Counted from the first letter of the stretch, positions 15,353 to 24,048 are shown. The stretch is DNA of 64,000 bases from Alphaproteobacteria bacterium (GCA_016124315.1 WGNW01000010.1:26628-90627), one strand, 5' to 3'. Numbers and translations: made by a program. The notes: generated by a model not told the origin, from the sequence alone.

Positions 15353-16174
15353 ATGAGCACCATCACCACCAATGACGGCACCGCGATCTACTACAAGGAC
15401 TGGGGGGCGGGACGGCCCGTCGTGTTCTCCCACGGCTGGCCGCTGAGCGCCGACGCCTGGGATTCCCAGATGCTGTTCCTCGGCGAGCGCGGCTACCGCG
15501 TGATCGCCCACGACCGGCGCGGCCACGGCCGCTCGGCGCAGACCTGGGACGGCAACCACATGGACACCTACGCCGACGACCTGGCCGCGCTGATGGACGC
15601 GCTCGACCTGCGCGACGCGGTGATGGTCGGCCATTCCACCGGCGGCGGCGAGGTGACCCGCTACTTGGGCCGCCACGGCACCGGCCGGGTGGCGAAGGCG
15701 GTGCTGCTGAGCGCCGTGCCGCCGCTGATGCTGAAGACCGACGCCAACCCCGAGGGCACGCCGATGGAGGCCTTCGACGGCATCCGCGCCGGGGTGCGCG
15801 CCGACCGCTCCCAGTTCTTCAAGGACCTCACCACGCCGTTCTACGGCTTCAACCGGGCGGGTGCGAAGGACAGCCAGGGGCTGCGCGACTCGTTCTGGCT
15901 GCAGGCCATGCTGTGCAGCATCAAGGCGGCCTACGACTGCGTCGAGCAGTTCTCCGAGACCGACTTCACCGAGGACCTGAAGTCGATCGACATCCCGGTG
16001 CTGGTGGCGCACGGCGACGACGACCAGATCGTCCCGTTCGCCGCCTCGGCCGCCAAGACGGTGAAGCTGCTGAGCCAGGGCACCCTCAGGGTCTATCCCG
16101 GCGCGCCGCACGGCCTCGCCAGCACCCACGCCGAGCAGTTCAACGCCGACCTGCTGGCCTTCATCGAGGGATAG
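15353..16174 (+). CDS. Alpha/beta hydrolase, non-heme chloroperoxidase/arylesterase type
   Basis: 273-aa alpha/beta hydrolase. Oxyanion region [14 protein letters not shown], nucleophile elbow GHSTGGG, acid in [10 protein letters not shown] and His in [12 protein letters not shown] form a complete triad; length and the [12 protein letters not shown] segment match the cofactor-free haloperoxidase/esterase group. Start MSTITTNDG follows AGGAGAG; the track's start 24 codons earlier lacks a site. Probably an esterase or perhydrolase in the cytosol. Followed directly by palindromic repeats. Confidence 0.92.
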   Translation: MSTITTNDGTAIYYKDWGAGRPVVFSHGWPLSADAWDSQMLFLGERGYRVIAHDRRGHGRSAQTWDGNHMDTYADDLAALMDALDLRDAVMVGHSTGGGEVTRYLGRHGTGRVAKAVLLSAVPPLMLKTDANPEGTPMEAFDGIRAGVRADRSQFFKDLTTPFYGFNRAGAKDSQGLRDSFWLQAMLCSIKAAYDCVEQFSETDFTEDLKSIDIPVLVAHGDDDQIVPFAASAAKTVKLLSQGTLRVYPGAPHGLASTHAEQFNADLLAFIEG

Positions 16175-16190
16175 GGGCTCGCCGCACGCC

Positions 16191-16290
16191 CCTGGATTGC
16201 CGCGCCCCTTCGGGGCTCGCAATGACGATCGCAAGGGGGCGCCTTCTTCTCCGTCCTTGCGAGGAGGCGCAGCCGACGAAGCAACCCAGG
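16191..16290. repeat. Palindromic intergenic repeat, family 1, inverted pair
   Basis: Two related half-units: CTGGATTGCCGCGCCCCTTC...CTCGCAATGACG followed in inverse orientation by CGTCCTTGCGAGGAGGCGCA...GAAGCAACCCAGG. The reverse complement of the second shares both ends with the first but has a different centre. The first half also folds by itself (GCCCC-TTC-GGGGC). Confidence 0.85.
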
Positions 16291-16320
16291 GCAGCCTGGA
16301 CCAGCCTCAGCCCCACGGCT

Positions 16321-16417
16321 CTGGATTGCCGCGCCCCTTCGGGGCTCGCAATGACGACGGGGAGGCGCCCCCCTCGCCGTCCTTGCGAGGAGGCGCAGCC
16401 GACGACGCAATCCAGGG
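16321..16417. repeat. Palindromic intergenic repeat, family 1, inverted pair
   Basis: Second copy of the same arrangement, 30 bp after the first: CTGGATTGCC...GCAATGACG then CGTCCTTGCGAGG...CGCAATCCAGG. Confidence 0.85.
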
Positions 16418-16484
16418 GCCGCGCGCCAACCCCATGGCATCCGCCTGCCCGATGTGGAACAATCGCGGCGGGGAGGACATTGCC

Positions 16485-17357
16485 GTGTTCAAGGTTTTCG
16501 CGTTCCTGAAGCGCAACGAGACGCTGTCCCACGACGACTACCGGGCGGGGCACATCGGCTACCATTCCGGCCATTCGCGGCGCATGAAGGGGATGCGCGG
16601 CTATCTGGTCAACGTCTGGGCGAACCAGGAGCTGGCCGACACCATCGGCCCGCTGCACGACGACATCGCCTGGAACGCGCCGCCCGACTTCACCGACGAG
16701 TGGGACGGCTTCCCCGAGGTCTGGTTCGACAGCGCCGAGACATGGCGCGGCTCCAGCGAGCCCGAGCCGACCCGCGCCATGAAGGGCGGCCTTGCGGTCG
16801 ACCCCGACCGCACGCCGCAGGACGCCACCACCCTGTTCGACCCGGTGCCCGGCCGGCCCGGCGAGTTCCGCTCGCGCCACGTGCGGGTGGAGGAGCATCC
16901 GCTGGTGCCCGTGGAGCGCCCGGAGCGCAAGCTGACCAAGCTGGTGCAGTTCTTCCGCCGCAATCCCGCGCTGCCCGACGCCGCCTTCCGCACCGCCCTG
17001 CTCACCGGCCACGCCGCGCTGGCGACCCGGCTGCGCGGGCTGCACGGCTACACCGTCAACTTCCGCGACCCGGACGAGGACGCCGCCATCACCGACTTCT
17101 ACCCGGCCGACGACTGGCGCTTCACCGACGAGGGCCGCGCCTGGCGCCGCGCCTTCACCAGCCTGTGGGACGGCTGCGCCGAGCTGTGGTTCGACGACCT
17201 CGACGCCTTCGCCGCCGCCCGCGCCGACCCGGCGCTCGCCCCCGGCCTCGACGCCATGGAGCGCCACCTGTTCGAGGCGGTCTGGTGGATCGAGGTGGAC
17301 GAGAGCGTAGTCGTCATGCCCAACCGCGACCCCGCCCCCGCCTTCTACTACCGGTGA
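16485..17357 (+). CDS. Double EthD-domain protein (paralogue 1)
   Basis: 290-aa protein of two ferredoxin-like alpha+beta (EthD/Dabb) modules in tandem: VFKVFAFLKRNETLSHDDYRAGHIGYH...RGYLVNVW, then KLTKLVQFFRRNPALPDAAFRTALLTGHAAL...LHGYTVNFR. I place the start at GTG 16485 by alignment to paralogue 2 (MLKVFGFVRRNADLSHDDYRAAHVGYH) and by the GGGGAGG before it; the track's ORF runs back through the repeats. EthD proteins assist alkane/ether oxidation or act as small dimeric monooxygenases; here the internal duplication would make a pseudo-dimer. Catalytic role unknown. Confidence 0.82.
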   Translation: MFKVFAFLKRNETLSHDDYRAGHIGYHSGHSRRMKGMRGYLVNVWANQELADTIGPLHDDIAWNAPPDFTDEWDGFPEVWFDSAETWRGSSEPEPTRAMKGGLAVDPDRTPQDATTLFDPVPGRPGEFRSRHVRVEEHPLVPVERPERKLTKLVQFFRRNPALPDAAFRTALLTGHAALATRLRGLHGYTVNFRDPDEDAAITDFYPADDWRFTDEGRAWRRAFTSLWDGCAELWFDDLDAFAAARADPALAPGLDAMERHLFEAVWWIEVDESVVVMPNRDPAPAFYYR

Positions 17358-17385
17358 CGGGCATGCACCCCGCCCTTCCCTCCCG

Positions 17386-17412
17386 TGTCATCCCCGGCTC
17401 GTCCGGGGATCC
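17386..17412. repeat. Intergenic repeat, family 2 (TCATCCCCGG...CCGGGGATCC)
   Basis: A short near-perfect dyad, CCCCGG-CTCGT-CCGGGG, flanked by TGTCAT and ATCC. The same element occurs inverted at 53387-53412 and in a diverged form at 36580-36607. Confidence 0.75.
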
Positions 17413-17439
17413 GTCTCGACCAGGGAAAGCTTCCCCATC

Positions 17440-17558
17440 CGTCATTGCGAGGCGGCACAGCCGCCGAAGCAACCCAGGGGCCAGCGGTACGGGCGGCCGG
17501 ACCAGCCCGCGGCCCGCGGCCCTGGATCGCCGCGCCCCTGCGGGGCTCGCAATGACGG
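17440..17558. repeat. Palindromic intergenic repeat, family 1, inverted pair (opposite order)
   Basis: CGTCATTGCGAGGCGGCACA...AAGCAACCCAGG followed by CCTGGATCGCCGCGCCCCTG...GCAATGACG; same family as at 16191 but with the halves in the reverse order. Confidence 0.85.
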
Positions 17559-17580
17559 CGGAAGGGACCGCTTCCCCATC

Positions 17581-17618
17581 CGTCATTGCGAGGCGGCGCA
17601 GCCGCCGAAGCAATCCAG
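17581..17618. repeat. Family 1 repeat, single half-unit
   Basis: CGTCATTGCGAGGCGGCGCA...GAAGCAATCCAG without a partner, 22 bp after the preceding pair. Confidence 0.8.
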
Positions 17619-17706
17619 CGGCCACCCGCACAGGCTTGAAACCCGCCCGCCCCGAGGCCGCCCTCGGGGCCGTCTCGAACGGCATCACCACCCGAAGGAG
17701 CCCACC

Positions 17707-18555
17707 ATGCTGAAGGTCTTCGGCTTCGTCCGGCGCAACGCCGACCTCTCCCATGACGACTACCGCGCCGCCCATGTGGGCTACCACAATTCCTACGGGC
17801 GGCGGCTGCCGGGCATCCGCGGCTACATCCTCAACGTGCGCGCCAACCGGACGCCGGACGAGAGCCTGGGGCCGCTCGCCGCCCGGATCACCCGGGGCGA
17901 GCCGGCCGGCTTCGACGCCATGTGGGACGGCTGGGGCCAGCTGATGTTCGACGACCTCAAGTCCTACCTGGCGGGCAAGAGCCCCGCACGGGACTTCGCC
18001 GGCCCGAACGGCCTGCAGGACGACCCCAAGGTCGGCGAGGTGGGCGGCGACGGCGACTACCTCTACAACGGCTCGCCGTTCCAGTTTCACATCGACGAGC
18101 ACGTCGCCGTGCCGGTGCGCCGGCCCGAGCGCAAGATCTTCAAGCTGGTGCAGTTCGCCAAGCGCGCCGACGGCCTGTCCTACGAGGAGTTCCGCGCGAT
18201 CTGGACCGGCCGGCACGCGGCGCTGGCCGCCCGGCTGCCCGGCCTGCGCGGCCACATCGTCAATTTCCGCACCGGCCTCGACGTGATGACCGGCTTCTTC
18301 CCGCCGGACTCCGAGGCCTTCACCGAGGCGGGCGCGGTGCGCCGCAACGGCTTCCTCGACCTGTGGGACGGCATGGCCGAGCTGTGGTTCGACCGCCCGG
18401 AGCAGTACGCCCAGGCCCGCGCCGAGGGCGACACCGCCGAGGCGCTGGACGCCCTGGAGGCCACCCTGTTCGGCGCGGTCTGGTACCGGGAGGTGGACGA
18501 GACCATCGCCGTCAACCCCAACCGCGGCGTACCGCCGGGGTTCTATTTTAGGTAA
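17707..18555 (+). CDS. Double EthD-domain protein (paralogue 2)
   Basis: 282-aa paralogue of the protein at 16485: first module MLKVFGFVRRNADLSHDDYRAAHVGYHNSYG...GYILNVRANR, second RKIFKLVQFAKRADGLSYEEFRAIWTGRHAAL...GHIVNFRTG. Both share the closing pattern W-x-E-V-D-E-(T/S)-x-x-V-x-P/N-N-R. Ribosome site AAGGAG before ATG. The pair arose by gene duplication, with the intergenic gap now filled by palindromic repeats. Function unknown; likely linked to the oxygenase pathways of the region. Confidence 0.83.
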   Translation: MLKVFGFVRRNADLSHDDYRAAHVGYHNSYGRRLPGIRGYILNVRANRTPDESLGPLAARITRGEPAGFDAMWDGWGQLMFDDLKSYLAGKSPARDFAGPNGLQDDPKVGEVGGDGDYLYNGSPFQFHIDEHVAVPVRRPERKIFKLVQFAKRADGLSYEEFRAIWTGRHAALAARLPGLRGHIVNFRTGLDVMTGFFPPDSEAFTEAGAVRRNGFLDLWDGMAELWFDRPEQYAQARAEGDTAEALDALEATLFGAVWYREVDETIAVNPNRGVPPGFYFR

Positions 18556-18568
18556 GAGGATGGTAATT

Positions 18569-20257
18569 TCAGTTCCCGTCCTCTGTAGTCTCCTTACTCT
18601 CTATTGCAATCCCGAAGCGACGTACTCGCAATCTGTTTAGCTTGCTCTCCTCTGCAATGCGCATAAGAGCGCCCTCAACGGCAGCATTGATTTTCTCCAT
18701 TTCATCAGAGGGATTGATGATATTTCTAAACCTCACCGCTCCCGACACAATGTTCCGCACATCTCTAGCCGACTTAAATGTATCATAATATTCCGACTCA
18801 TCCTTAGACGATAAGAACGCCATTTCATCCTGCGACCAAACATCATTTTGGCTTATTTTTCGGAGAACCTCCTCAATAGACATCTCCTTTTTGAAACTAA
18901 TCTTCTTAAGATAGAACGCTTCCACAATTTTCTCATGGACCTCGCTCTCCATTATAAAGGCATTGCCTATATCAAAAAAATCGGCCGGCTTGTCTGCATT
19001 TCTTTCCATATAGAAATCAATTAGTTCCGACACCGAATCTGGATCAAGATCACTCACGATCTTAATCACTCCATTCAGGTAGCCAGGCGAAACCACCTCC
19101 GCACATTCCCTAAAGTAATAATATAGATTATACAGGGCATCCTTATCTCCCCCGTTGAAAGTTCCAAAAAACTCGTCTACTGCTTCATGCCATTGACGGA
19201 CCAAGCCCTCTCGCCTAGCGGCGCTCTCATTCTTAGCCACTTCGCCCTGAAACAGCTCCTCGTCAATGTAGCCACTTTCAATTCCTTTCAAAATTGCACT
19301 ATCTAAACTATCCATTGAGAAGAATCCGTAGTTATCCAGAAGCTCCTCCCAGCGCCGCTCTACCTCAGAAAAGGCACTACCATCTATATCTAAGACCTTT
19401 CCCTTTTTCTCAACAATGAACTCTAAGGACGGGGATTCGTTCGGCTGCTTGATGCTCCAAAAAATAAGGCAAGATGTTTGAACAATCTGGCGCTTTACCA
19501 CTTCGTCTAAGTTCTTAGTGTAGGGGGCTATGTAATCGCAGAATTTGCGAATATGACTGATAGTACGAATATTTTTTATTTTAAGATAGACACAAAATTC
19601 GCTGATTAGACTCCCCCATATATCATCTGATGGCGCGCCGAGCGCGCTTGCCTCTAGCGGGCTAGGATCAAAAATTAGGAACCGATCAACAACCTTCTCC
19701 AAATACAAATCAAACTGCTCCTTGTCCACGCCATCAAGCGTGTCCTTATTTAAAAGAATAGAAACAGAGCACCCCTTCTCTTCCTTCAACAGTGAGGCAA
19801 GCCCAAGCACATCCCCGATCGAGAGGCCCCGGCTCTTCCGCTCAAGATCGTCGAGACAAATTAGCTGATTCCTAACAGTAAGAAAGAAGGCTGGCGTGGC
19901 GGTAGCAAAATAAGTCCTTAATCCGGGAACCAGATTGGTGACCCAAGCGTATTTTCGAGTGATCCCCTCGGCAGCTCCAACTACGTCCGCTAAGGTAGAC
20001 ATTGAAGCTTCAGCGCTTATCCGGTCTCTAGGAACGGTTGATTCGAATATTGCGTATTTTACTTGATCCAAAGATGATAGACCAAACAAGCTAGTATAGG
20101 AATAGCGGGGCATGCCCAAATTTGAGCCAGTCTCCGAAATACATGATTTCCAAGCGTACGTCTTTCCCACCCCCAACGCACCACTGATACAAATAATCTC
20201 CGGCTCATCTGACGAGGCAAACCTTCGGATCTCTTCTTTCACACGGTCGATTGTCAT
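18569..20257 (-). CDS. P-loop NTPase (KAP-like), AT-rich accessory gene
   Basis: 562-aa protein with Walker A GALGVGKT (residues 26-33) and Walker B-like LICLDDLER (132-140), followed by SILLNKDTLDG and DRFLIFDPSPLEA, resembling KAP/STAND-type P-loop NTPases. The remaining 350 residues are helical, acidic and unlike anything I can name. Base composition is far more AT-rich than its neighbours and codon use differs (many AAA, ATA, TTA), so it is probably recently acquired. It stands alone, convergent with the EthD gene only 13 bp away. NTPases of this kind often serve in anti-phage defence; that is a guess from family and context. Confidence 0.82.
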   Translation of the reverse strand: MTIDRVKEEIRRFASSDEPEIICISGALGVGKTYAWKSCISETGSNLGMPRYSYTSLFGLSSLDQVKYAIFESTVPRDRISAEASMSTLADVVGAAEGITRKYAWVTNLVPGLRTYFATATPAFFLTVRNQLICLDDLERKSRGLSIGDVLGLASLLKEEKGCSVSILLNKDTLDGVDKEQFDLYLEKVVDRFLIFDPSPLEASALGAPSDDIWGSLISEFCVYLKIKNIRTISHIRKFCDYIAPYTKNLDEVVKRQIVQTSCLIFWSIKQPNESPSLEFIVEKKGKVLDIDGSAFSEVERRWEELLDNYGFFSMDSLDSAILKGIESGYIDEELFQGEVAKNESAARREGLVRQWHEAVDEFFGTFNGGDKDALYNLYYYFRECAEVVSPGYLNGVIKIVSDLDPDSVSELIDFYMERNADKPADFFDIGNAFIMESEVHEKIVEAFYLKKISFKKEMSIEEVLRKISQNDVWSQDEMAFLSSKDESEYYDTFKSARDVRNIVSGAVRFRNIINPSDEMEKINAAVEGALMRIAEESKLNRLRVRRFGIAIESKETTEDGN

Positions 20258-20384
20258 AGCGAACCAGTTTCCTGTTTTTCACTCAATTAAGAAGATGGAA
20301 AACCATTACAAGTCGTACCGAGTAAATATTTGATTTGGCGTTCAGGCTTGGTAGTAGGCCTGGTACTGTAGCGGTAGATTGACT

Positions 20385-20642
20385 TCAAGTGCTAAAGCCC
20401 ACCCGCAACTCCATCATCACCTCCTCACAGAAGGGCTTGATAAGGGCGCGCTCGGCGCGCAGGCGGTCCTGCAGCTCAGGGTGGCGGCTGAACTGCCATA
20501 TGCCATTGGCCAGCGCGCTCTGCAGCTCGGCCATGGAGAAGGGCTCGTCGTCGGCGGGGGCGTGGAAGTCATAGGGGTCGCTCTGGACCGCATGGTCCGT
20601 GAGGCTGAGGCCGGCGAGGCGGCCGTCGTCGGTGCTATCCAT
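20385..20642 (-). CDS. Small hypothetical protein
   Basis: 85-aa acidic/amphipathic protein ending PELQDRLRAERALIKPFCEEVMMELRVGFST, starting MDSTDDGRLAGL. A weak AGG lies upstream of the ATG. It looks coding (charged helix, no low-complexity) and sits upstream of the NTPase on the same strand with a 127-bp AT-rich gap. I recognise no family; the + strand ORF over the same bases is its shadow. Confidence 0.5.
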   Translation of the reverse strand: MDSTDDGRLAGLSLTDHAVQSDPYDFHAPADDEPFSMAELQSALANGIWQFSRHPELQDRLRAERALIKPFCEEVMMELRVGFST

Positions 20643-20755
20643 CTGCTGCTACCTGTTACGCATTCCCCTGCCGCGCATGCTGAGCGATGCGCGAGGGAAC
20701 AGTGTGCCACCGCCGATGCCTGCTATGCTACCTGTCACGAAAAGCAGGAGCACCC

Positions 20756-21547
20756 ATGAGCGACACCGGCATCATCCTCTACGACGTGGCCGACCGGGTG
20801 GCCACCATCACCCTCAACCGGCCCGACAAGCTGAACGCCTGGAGCCCGGAGATGGAGGCCGCCTTCCGCGCCGCCGTGGAGCGGGCGGCGGCCGACGACG
20901 CGGCGCGGGCGATCGTCGTCACCGGCGCGGGCAAGGGTTTCTGCGCCGGCGCGGACCTGGCGCCCGGGCCGGACGGCAAGCCGCGCCCGCGGGTGCAGCC
21001 GCCGTTCTCGGCCGACGATTTCGGCCAGCGCTATTCCTACCTGCTGGGCGTGGCCAAGCCGGTGGTTGCCGCGATCAACGGCGCGGCGGCGGGCGTCGGC
21101 CTGTGCCTCGCGCTCTACTGCGACATGCGCTTCATGGCCGAGGGCGCCAAGCTGACCACCGCCTTCGTGCGCCGCGGCCTGATCGCCGAGCACGGCAGCG
21201 CCTGGATGCTGCCGCGGCTGATCGGCGCCATGAACGCCATGGACCTGCTGCTGTCGGGCAGGGTGGTGGAAGCCGCCGAGGCCGAGGCGATGGGACTGGT
21301 CAGAGCGCTGCCCCGCGAGGGCTTCGCCGAGGCGGTGCACGCGCGGGCGGCCGAGCTGGCCGAGCTGTCGTCGCCGCGCGCGATGGCGATCATCAAGCGG
21401 CAGGTGTGGCACGGCCTCAGCCAGAGCCTGGCGGCCGCGACCCAGACGTCCAACGAGGAGCAGATGAAGTGCTTCGCCACCGAGGACTACGCCGAGGGCG
21501 TCGCCTCGTTCCGCGAGAAGCGCAAGCCGGCGTTTACCGGGAGGTAG
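20756..21547 (+). CDS. Enoyl-CoA hydratase/isomerase family protein
   Basis: 263-aa crotonase-fold enzyme. Oxyanion-hole motifs GKGFCAGADL and NGAAAGVG, and the catalytic Glu region RRGLIAEHGSAWMLPRLIG, are present; only the AEHGSAW Glu is obvious, while the N-terminal-side Glu of classical hydratases is replaced in VGLCLALYCDMRF, so isomerase or other crotonase chemistry is possible. Start MSDTGIILYDV follows AGCAGGAG; the track's 23-residue extension is rejected. Single gene followed by repeats. Confidence 0.92.
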   Translation: MSDTGIILYDVADRVATITLNRPDKLNAWSPEMEAAFRAAVERAAADDAARAIVVTGAGKGFCAGADLAPGPDGKPRPRVQPPFSADDFGQRYSYLLGVAKPVVAAINGAAAGVGLCLALYCDMRFMAEGAKLTTAFVRRGLIAEHGSAWMLPRLIGAMNAMDLLLSGRVVEAAEAEAMGLVRALPREGFAEAVHARAAELAELSSPRAMAIIKRQVWHGLSQSLAAATQTSNEEQMKCFATEDYAEGVASFREKRKPAFTGR

Positions 21548-21569
21548 GGGCGGACGCCCCCATCCCCGC

Positions 21570-21668
21570 CGTCCTTGCGAGGAGGCGCAGCCGACGAAGC
21601 AACCCAGGGGCCACCGCACCAGCCCTGCGGCCCTGGATTGCCCCGCCCCTGCGGGGCTCGCAATGACG
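21570..21668. repeat. Palindromic intergenic repeat, family 1, inverted pair
   Basis: CGTCCTTGCGAGGAGGCGCA...GAAGCAACCCAGG then CCTGGATTGCCCCGCCCCTG...GCAATGACG, directly behind the enoyl-CoA hydratase gene. Confidence 0.85.
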
Positions 21669-21711
21669 GTCGAGGAAACGGCCTCACCCTTCAGCGCGCG
21701 GGAAGGTCGGC

Positions 21712-21999
21712 TCAGGCGAGCTGGTCGTACAGATCCCGCCATTGCGGGTTCGCCGCCTCGATCAGGGCCAGCTTGCGGGCGCGCGAGCCGGCCTTGATCT
21801 GCTTCTCGCGGGCGATCGCCTCAGTCATCCCGACGTGGAACTCGTACCAGACCAGCAGCGTACAGCCGTACCGGCGGGTGAAGCCGGGCAGCACACCCTC
21901 GCGGTGCTGCCATGCCCGCTGTGCGAGGTGGGACGTCACGCCGGTGTAGAGCGTGCCGTTGCGCCGGCTGGCCATGATGTAGACGGCAGGCTGCTTCAA
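21712..21999 (-). CDS. GIY-YIG nuclease superfamily protein
   Basis: 95-aa single-domain GIY-YIG protein: AVYIMASRRNGTLYTGVTSHL supplies the two short motifs (here VYI...YTG), the Arg and His follow in QRAWQHREG, and EFHVGMTEAIAREKQIKAGSRARKLALI carries the Glu. This is the common small YhbQ-like type found widely in bacterial genomes, with nuclease activity suspected. It is enclosed between copies of the family 1 repeat, an arrangement noted in the findings. Confidence 0.9.
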   Translation of the reverse strand: MKQPAVYIMASRRNGTLYTGVTSHLAQRAWQHREGVLPGFTRRYGCTLLVWYEFHVGMTEAIAREKQIKAGSRARKLALIEAANPQWRDLYDQLA

Positions 22000-22042
22000 T
22001 GGCGGGCCTCCTTCGGCCGCAGGCTACCACAGGAATTATGCC

Positions 22043-22150
22043 CGTCGTTGCGAGGAGGCAAAGCCGGCGTAGCAACCCGGAGGGCAACATCAAACAGCCT
22101 GAACCCACGGCGCTGGATTGCCGCGCCCCCTACGGGGGCTCGCAATGACG
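22043..22150. repeat. Palindromic intergenic repeat, family 1, inverted pair
   Basis: Diverged copy: CGTCGTTGCGAGGAGGCAAA...GTAGCAACCCGG then CGCTGGATTGCCGCGCCCCC...GCAATGACG. Confidence 0.82.
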
Positions 22151-22170
22151 ACCGGAAAACACCCCCTCCC

Positions 22171-22278
22171 CGTCCTTGCGAGGAGGCGCAGCCGACGAAG
22201 CAACCCAGGGGCCACCTGGACCGGCCTTAGCCCCGTGGCCCTGGATTGCCGCGCCCCCTGCGGGGGCTCGCAATGACG
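22171..22278. repeat. Palindromic intergenic repeat, family 1, inverted pair
   Basis: CGTCCTTGCGAGGAGGCGCA...GAAGCAACCCAGG then CCTGGATTGCCGCGCCCCCT...GCAATGACG. It ends 29 bp from the grpE stop codon and may form part of its 3' end. Confidence 0.85.
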
Positions 22279-22306
22279 ATCAGCGGACGGCCGGGGCCGC
22301 CCGGGA

Positions 22307-22891
22307 TCACTTTCCCGGGGCGGCGCTGGCGGGGGCCTTGGTCACGCCGACCATAGCCGGGCGCAGCAGGCGGTCGCCGATGGTGTAGCCCACCTGCAGC
22401 ACCTGGTTGACGGTGCCGTGGGGCTGCCCGGCGTCCTCCACCTCGAACATCGCCTGGTGGAGGTTGTGGTCGAACTTCTCGCCGTGGGGGCGGACCTCCC
22501 TGACGCCGTGGCGCTCCAGCACCGCCGCCAGCTCGCGCCCGGTGATCTGCACGCCCTGCACCAGGCTGCCGAACGCCGGATCTCCCTCGGCGCCCTCGGG
22601 CAGCGCGTCGAGCGCGCGGCCCAGATTGTCGGCCACGGAGAGCAGGTCGCGGGCGAAGCCGGTGATGGCGTATTTGCGGGCATCGTCGGCGTCCTTCTGG
22701 GCGCGGCGGCGCACGTTCTCGGTCTCCGCCACGGCGCGCAGCAGCTTGTCCTTCAGGGCGGCGATCTCGAGCTCGGCCTCGGCGAGCCTCGCGTCGGCCT
22801 CCAGCGCCTCCGGGTGCTCGGCGCGGCCCTCCTCGCGGGCGGCCTCGTCGGCGTCGGTTTCCGGGGTGTGCTTGGGTTCGTTGTCCATCAT
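22307..22891 (-). CDS. grpE: Nucleotide exchange factor GrpE
   Basis: 194-aa cochaperone that releases ADP from DnaK. An acidic N-terminal tail leads into the long dimerising helix (AELEIAALKDKLLRAVAETENVRRRAQKDADDARKYAITGFARDLLSVADNLGRAL) and the beta domain with the signature FDHNLHQAMFEVEDAGQPHGTVNQVLQVGYTIGDRLLRPAMVGVTK. The second ATG (22888) is slightly better spaced from GAGGAC and may be the true start. It begins 4 bp after the hrcA stop, so hrcA-grpE form a heat-shock operon. Confidence 0.97.
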   Translation of the reverse strand: MMDNEPKHTPETDADEAAREEGRAEHPEALEADARLAEAELEIAALKDKLLRAVAETENVRRRAQKDADDARKYAITGFARDLLSVADNLGRALDALPEGAEGDPAFGSLVQGVQITGRELAAVLERHGVREVRPHGEKFDHNLHQAMFEVEDAGQPHGTVNQVLQVGYTIGDRLLRPAMVGVTKAPASAAPGK

Positions 22892-22895
22892 GTCC

Positions 22896-23936
22896 TCAAC
22901 TCAGCAGGCGGCCGACCACGCGGGCCGTGTAGTCGACCATGGGCACGATCCGGGCGTAGTTGATCCGTGTGGGACCGATCACGCCCAGAATGCCGATGAC
23001 GTTGCGTTTCTCGTTGGCGTAAGGGGCCAGGATGAGCGACGAGCCCGACAGGCTGAACAGCTGGTTCTCCGAGCCGATGAACACGCGCACACCCTCGGCT
23101 TCCTTCGCCAGGTCCAGCAAATGGATGAACTCGCGCTTGTTTTCAAGGTCTTCCAGCAGCCGGCGGATACGCTCCAGGTCCTCGGCCGCCTGCAGGTTCT
23201 CCAGCAGGTTGCCCTGGCCGCGCACGATCAGCGTCTGTTCGCCGTCCACCGGGCCGGTCCAGATGGCGAGCCCATCCTCCACCACCTTGCCCGACAGCTC
23301 GTCCAGTTCCGCCTGGTGCAGCGCCAGTTCGGAGTGGATCAGATCCTTGGCCTCGTCGATGGTGCGGCCGTTGAGCCGGGCGTTCAGGTAGTTGCTGGCA
23401 CGGCTCAGGGTGGAGGGCATCATGTCGACGGGCACCTCCATGATGCGGTTCTCCACCTGGCCGTCCTCGGTCACCAGCACGGCGAGCGCCCGGCCCGGAT
23501 TGAGGCTGACGAACTCGATGTGGCGGATCGCCGCGTTGAACTTGGGCGCCAGCACCAGGCCGGCGGCGTGGGAGAGGCCCGACAGCAGCGCCGAGGCCTG
23601 CTGCAGCACGCCGTCGAGGGTCTGGCCGCCGGCGGCCACCCGGCCCTCGATGGCGTTGCGCTCCTCGGTGCTGAGGTTGCCGATCTCCAGCAGGCCGTCG
23701 ACGAAGATGCGCAGGCCGCGCTCGGTCGGCATCCGGCCGGCCGAGGTGTGCGGCGCATAGAGCAGCCCGGCGTCCTCCAGGTCGGCCATGACGTTGCGGA
23801 TGCTGGCCGACGACAGGTTGAGCCCCAATCGCTGGACGAGCGTGCGCGAGGCGACCGGCTCGCCGGTCTCCAGGTAGGCCTCGACGATGCCGCGGAGGAT
23901 CATCCGCGTGCGCTCGTTGAAATCCTCGATCATCAT
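22896..23936 (-). CDS. hrcA: Heat-inducible transcription repressor HrcA
   Basis: 346-aa repressor of chaperone genes, normally binding CIRCE elements. N-terminal winged helix NERTRMILRGIVEAYLETGEPVASRTLVQRLGLNLSSASIRNVMADLEDAGLLYAPHTSAGRMPTERGLRIFVDGLL is strongly conserved, and the C-terminal IGPTRINYARIVPMVDYTARVV is the family end. First gene of the hrcA-grpE operon and divergent from rph. I see no TTAGCACTC-N9-GAGTGCTAA CIRCE in the upstream gap, so this operon may not be self-regulated through that element. Confidence 0.97.
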   Translation of the reverse strand: MMIEDFNERTRMILRGIVEAYLETGEPVASRTLVQRLGLNLSSASIRNVMADLEDAGLLYAPHTSAGRMPTERGLRIFVDGLLEIGNLSTEERNAIEGRVAAGGQTLDGVLQQASALLSGLSHAAGLVLAPKFNAAIRHIEFVSLNPGRALAVLVTEDGQVENRIMEVPVDMMPSTLSRASNYLNARLNGRTIDEAKDLIHSELALHQAELDELSGKVVEDGLAIWTGPVDGEQTLIVRGQGNLLENLQAAEDLERIRRLLEDLENKREFIHLLDLAKEAEGVRVFIGSENQLFSLSGSSLILAPYANEKRNVIGILGVIGPTRINYARIVPMVDYTARVVGRLLS

Positions 23937-24048
23937 GCCCGACTATATGTGAAAGGAGGGCGACCGCGTCAACGCGGCGTGCCGGGGGTGGACGCCGCCC
24001 GCCCCAGGGAATAGAACCCAGCCAGCCAATCCGACAGGGGAAAACCAC

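Noticed and set aside
16197-16484. N-terminal extension of EthD paralogue 1
   Set aside because: The frame merely stays open through palindromic repeats; paralogue alignment and ribosome site place the start at 16485.
16191-17618. CRISPR array
   Set aside because: Repeats are inverted pairs with irregular spacing and no unique uniform spacers; no cas genes.
18556-20384. Integrated element with att sites around the AT-rich NTPase
   Set aside because: No direct repeats, tRNA gene, integrase or inverted repeats found at its borders; acquisition is inferred from composition only.
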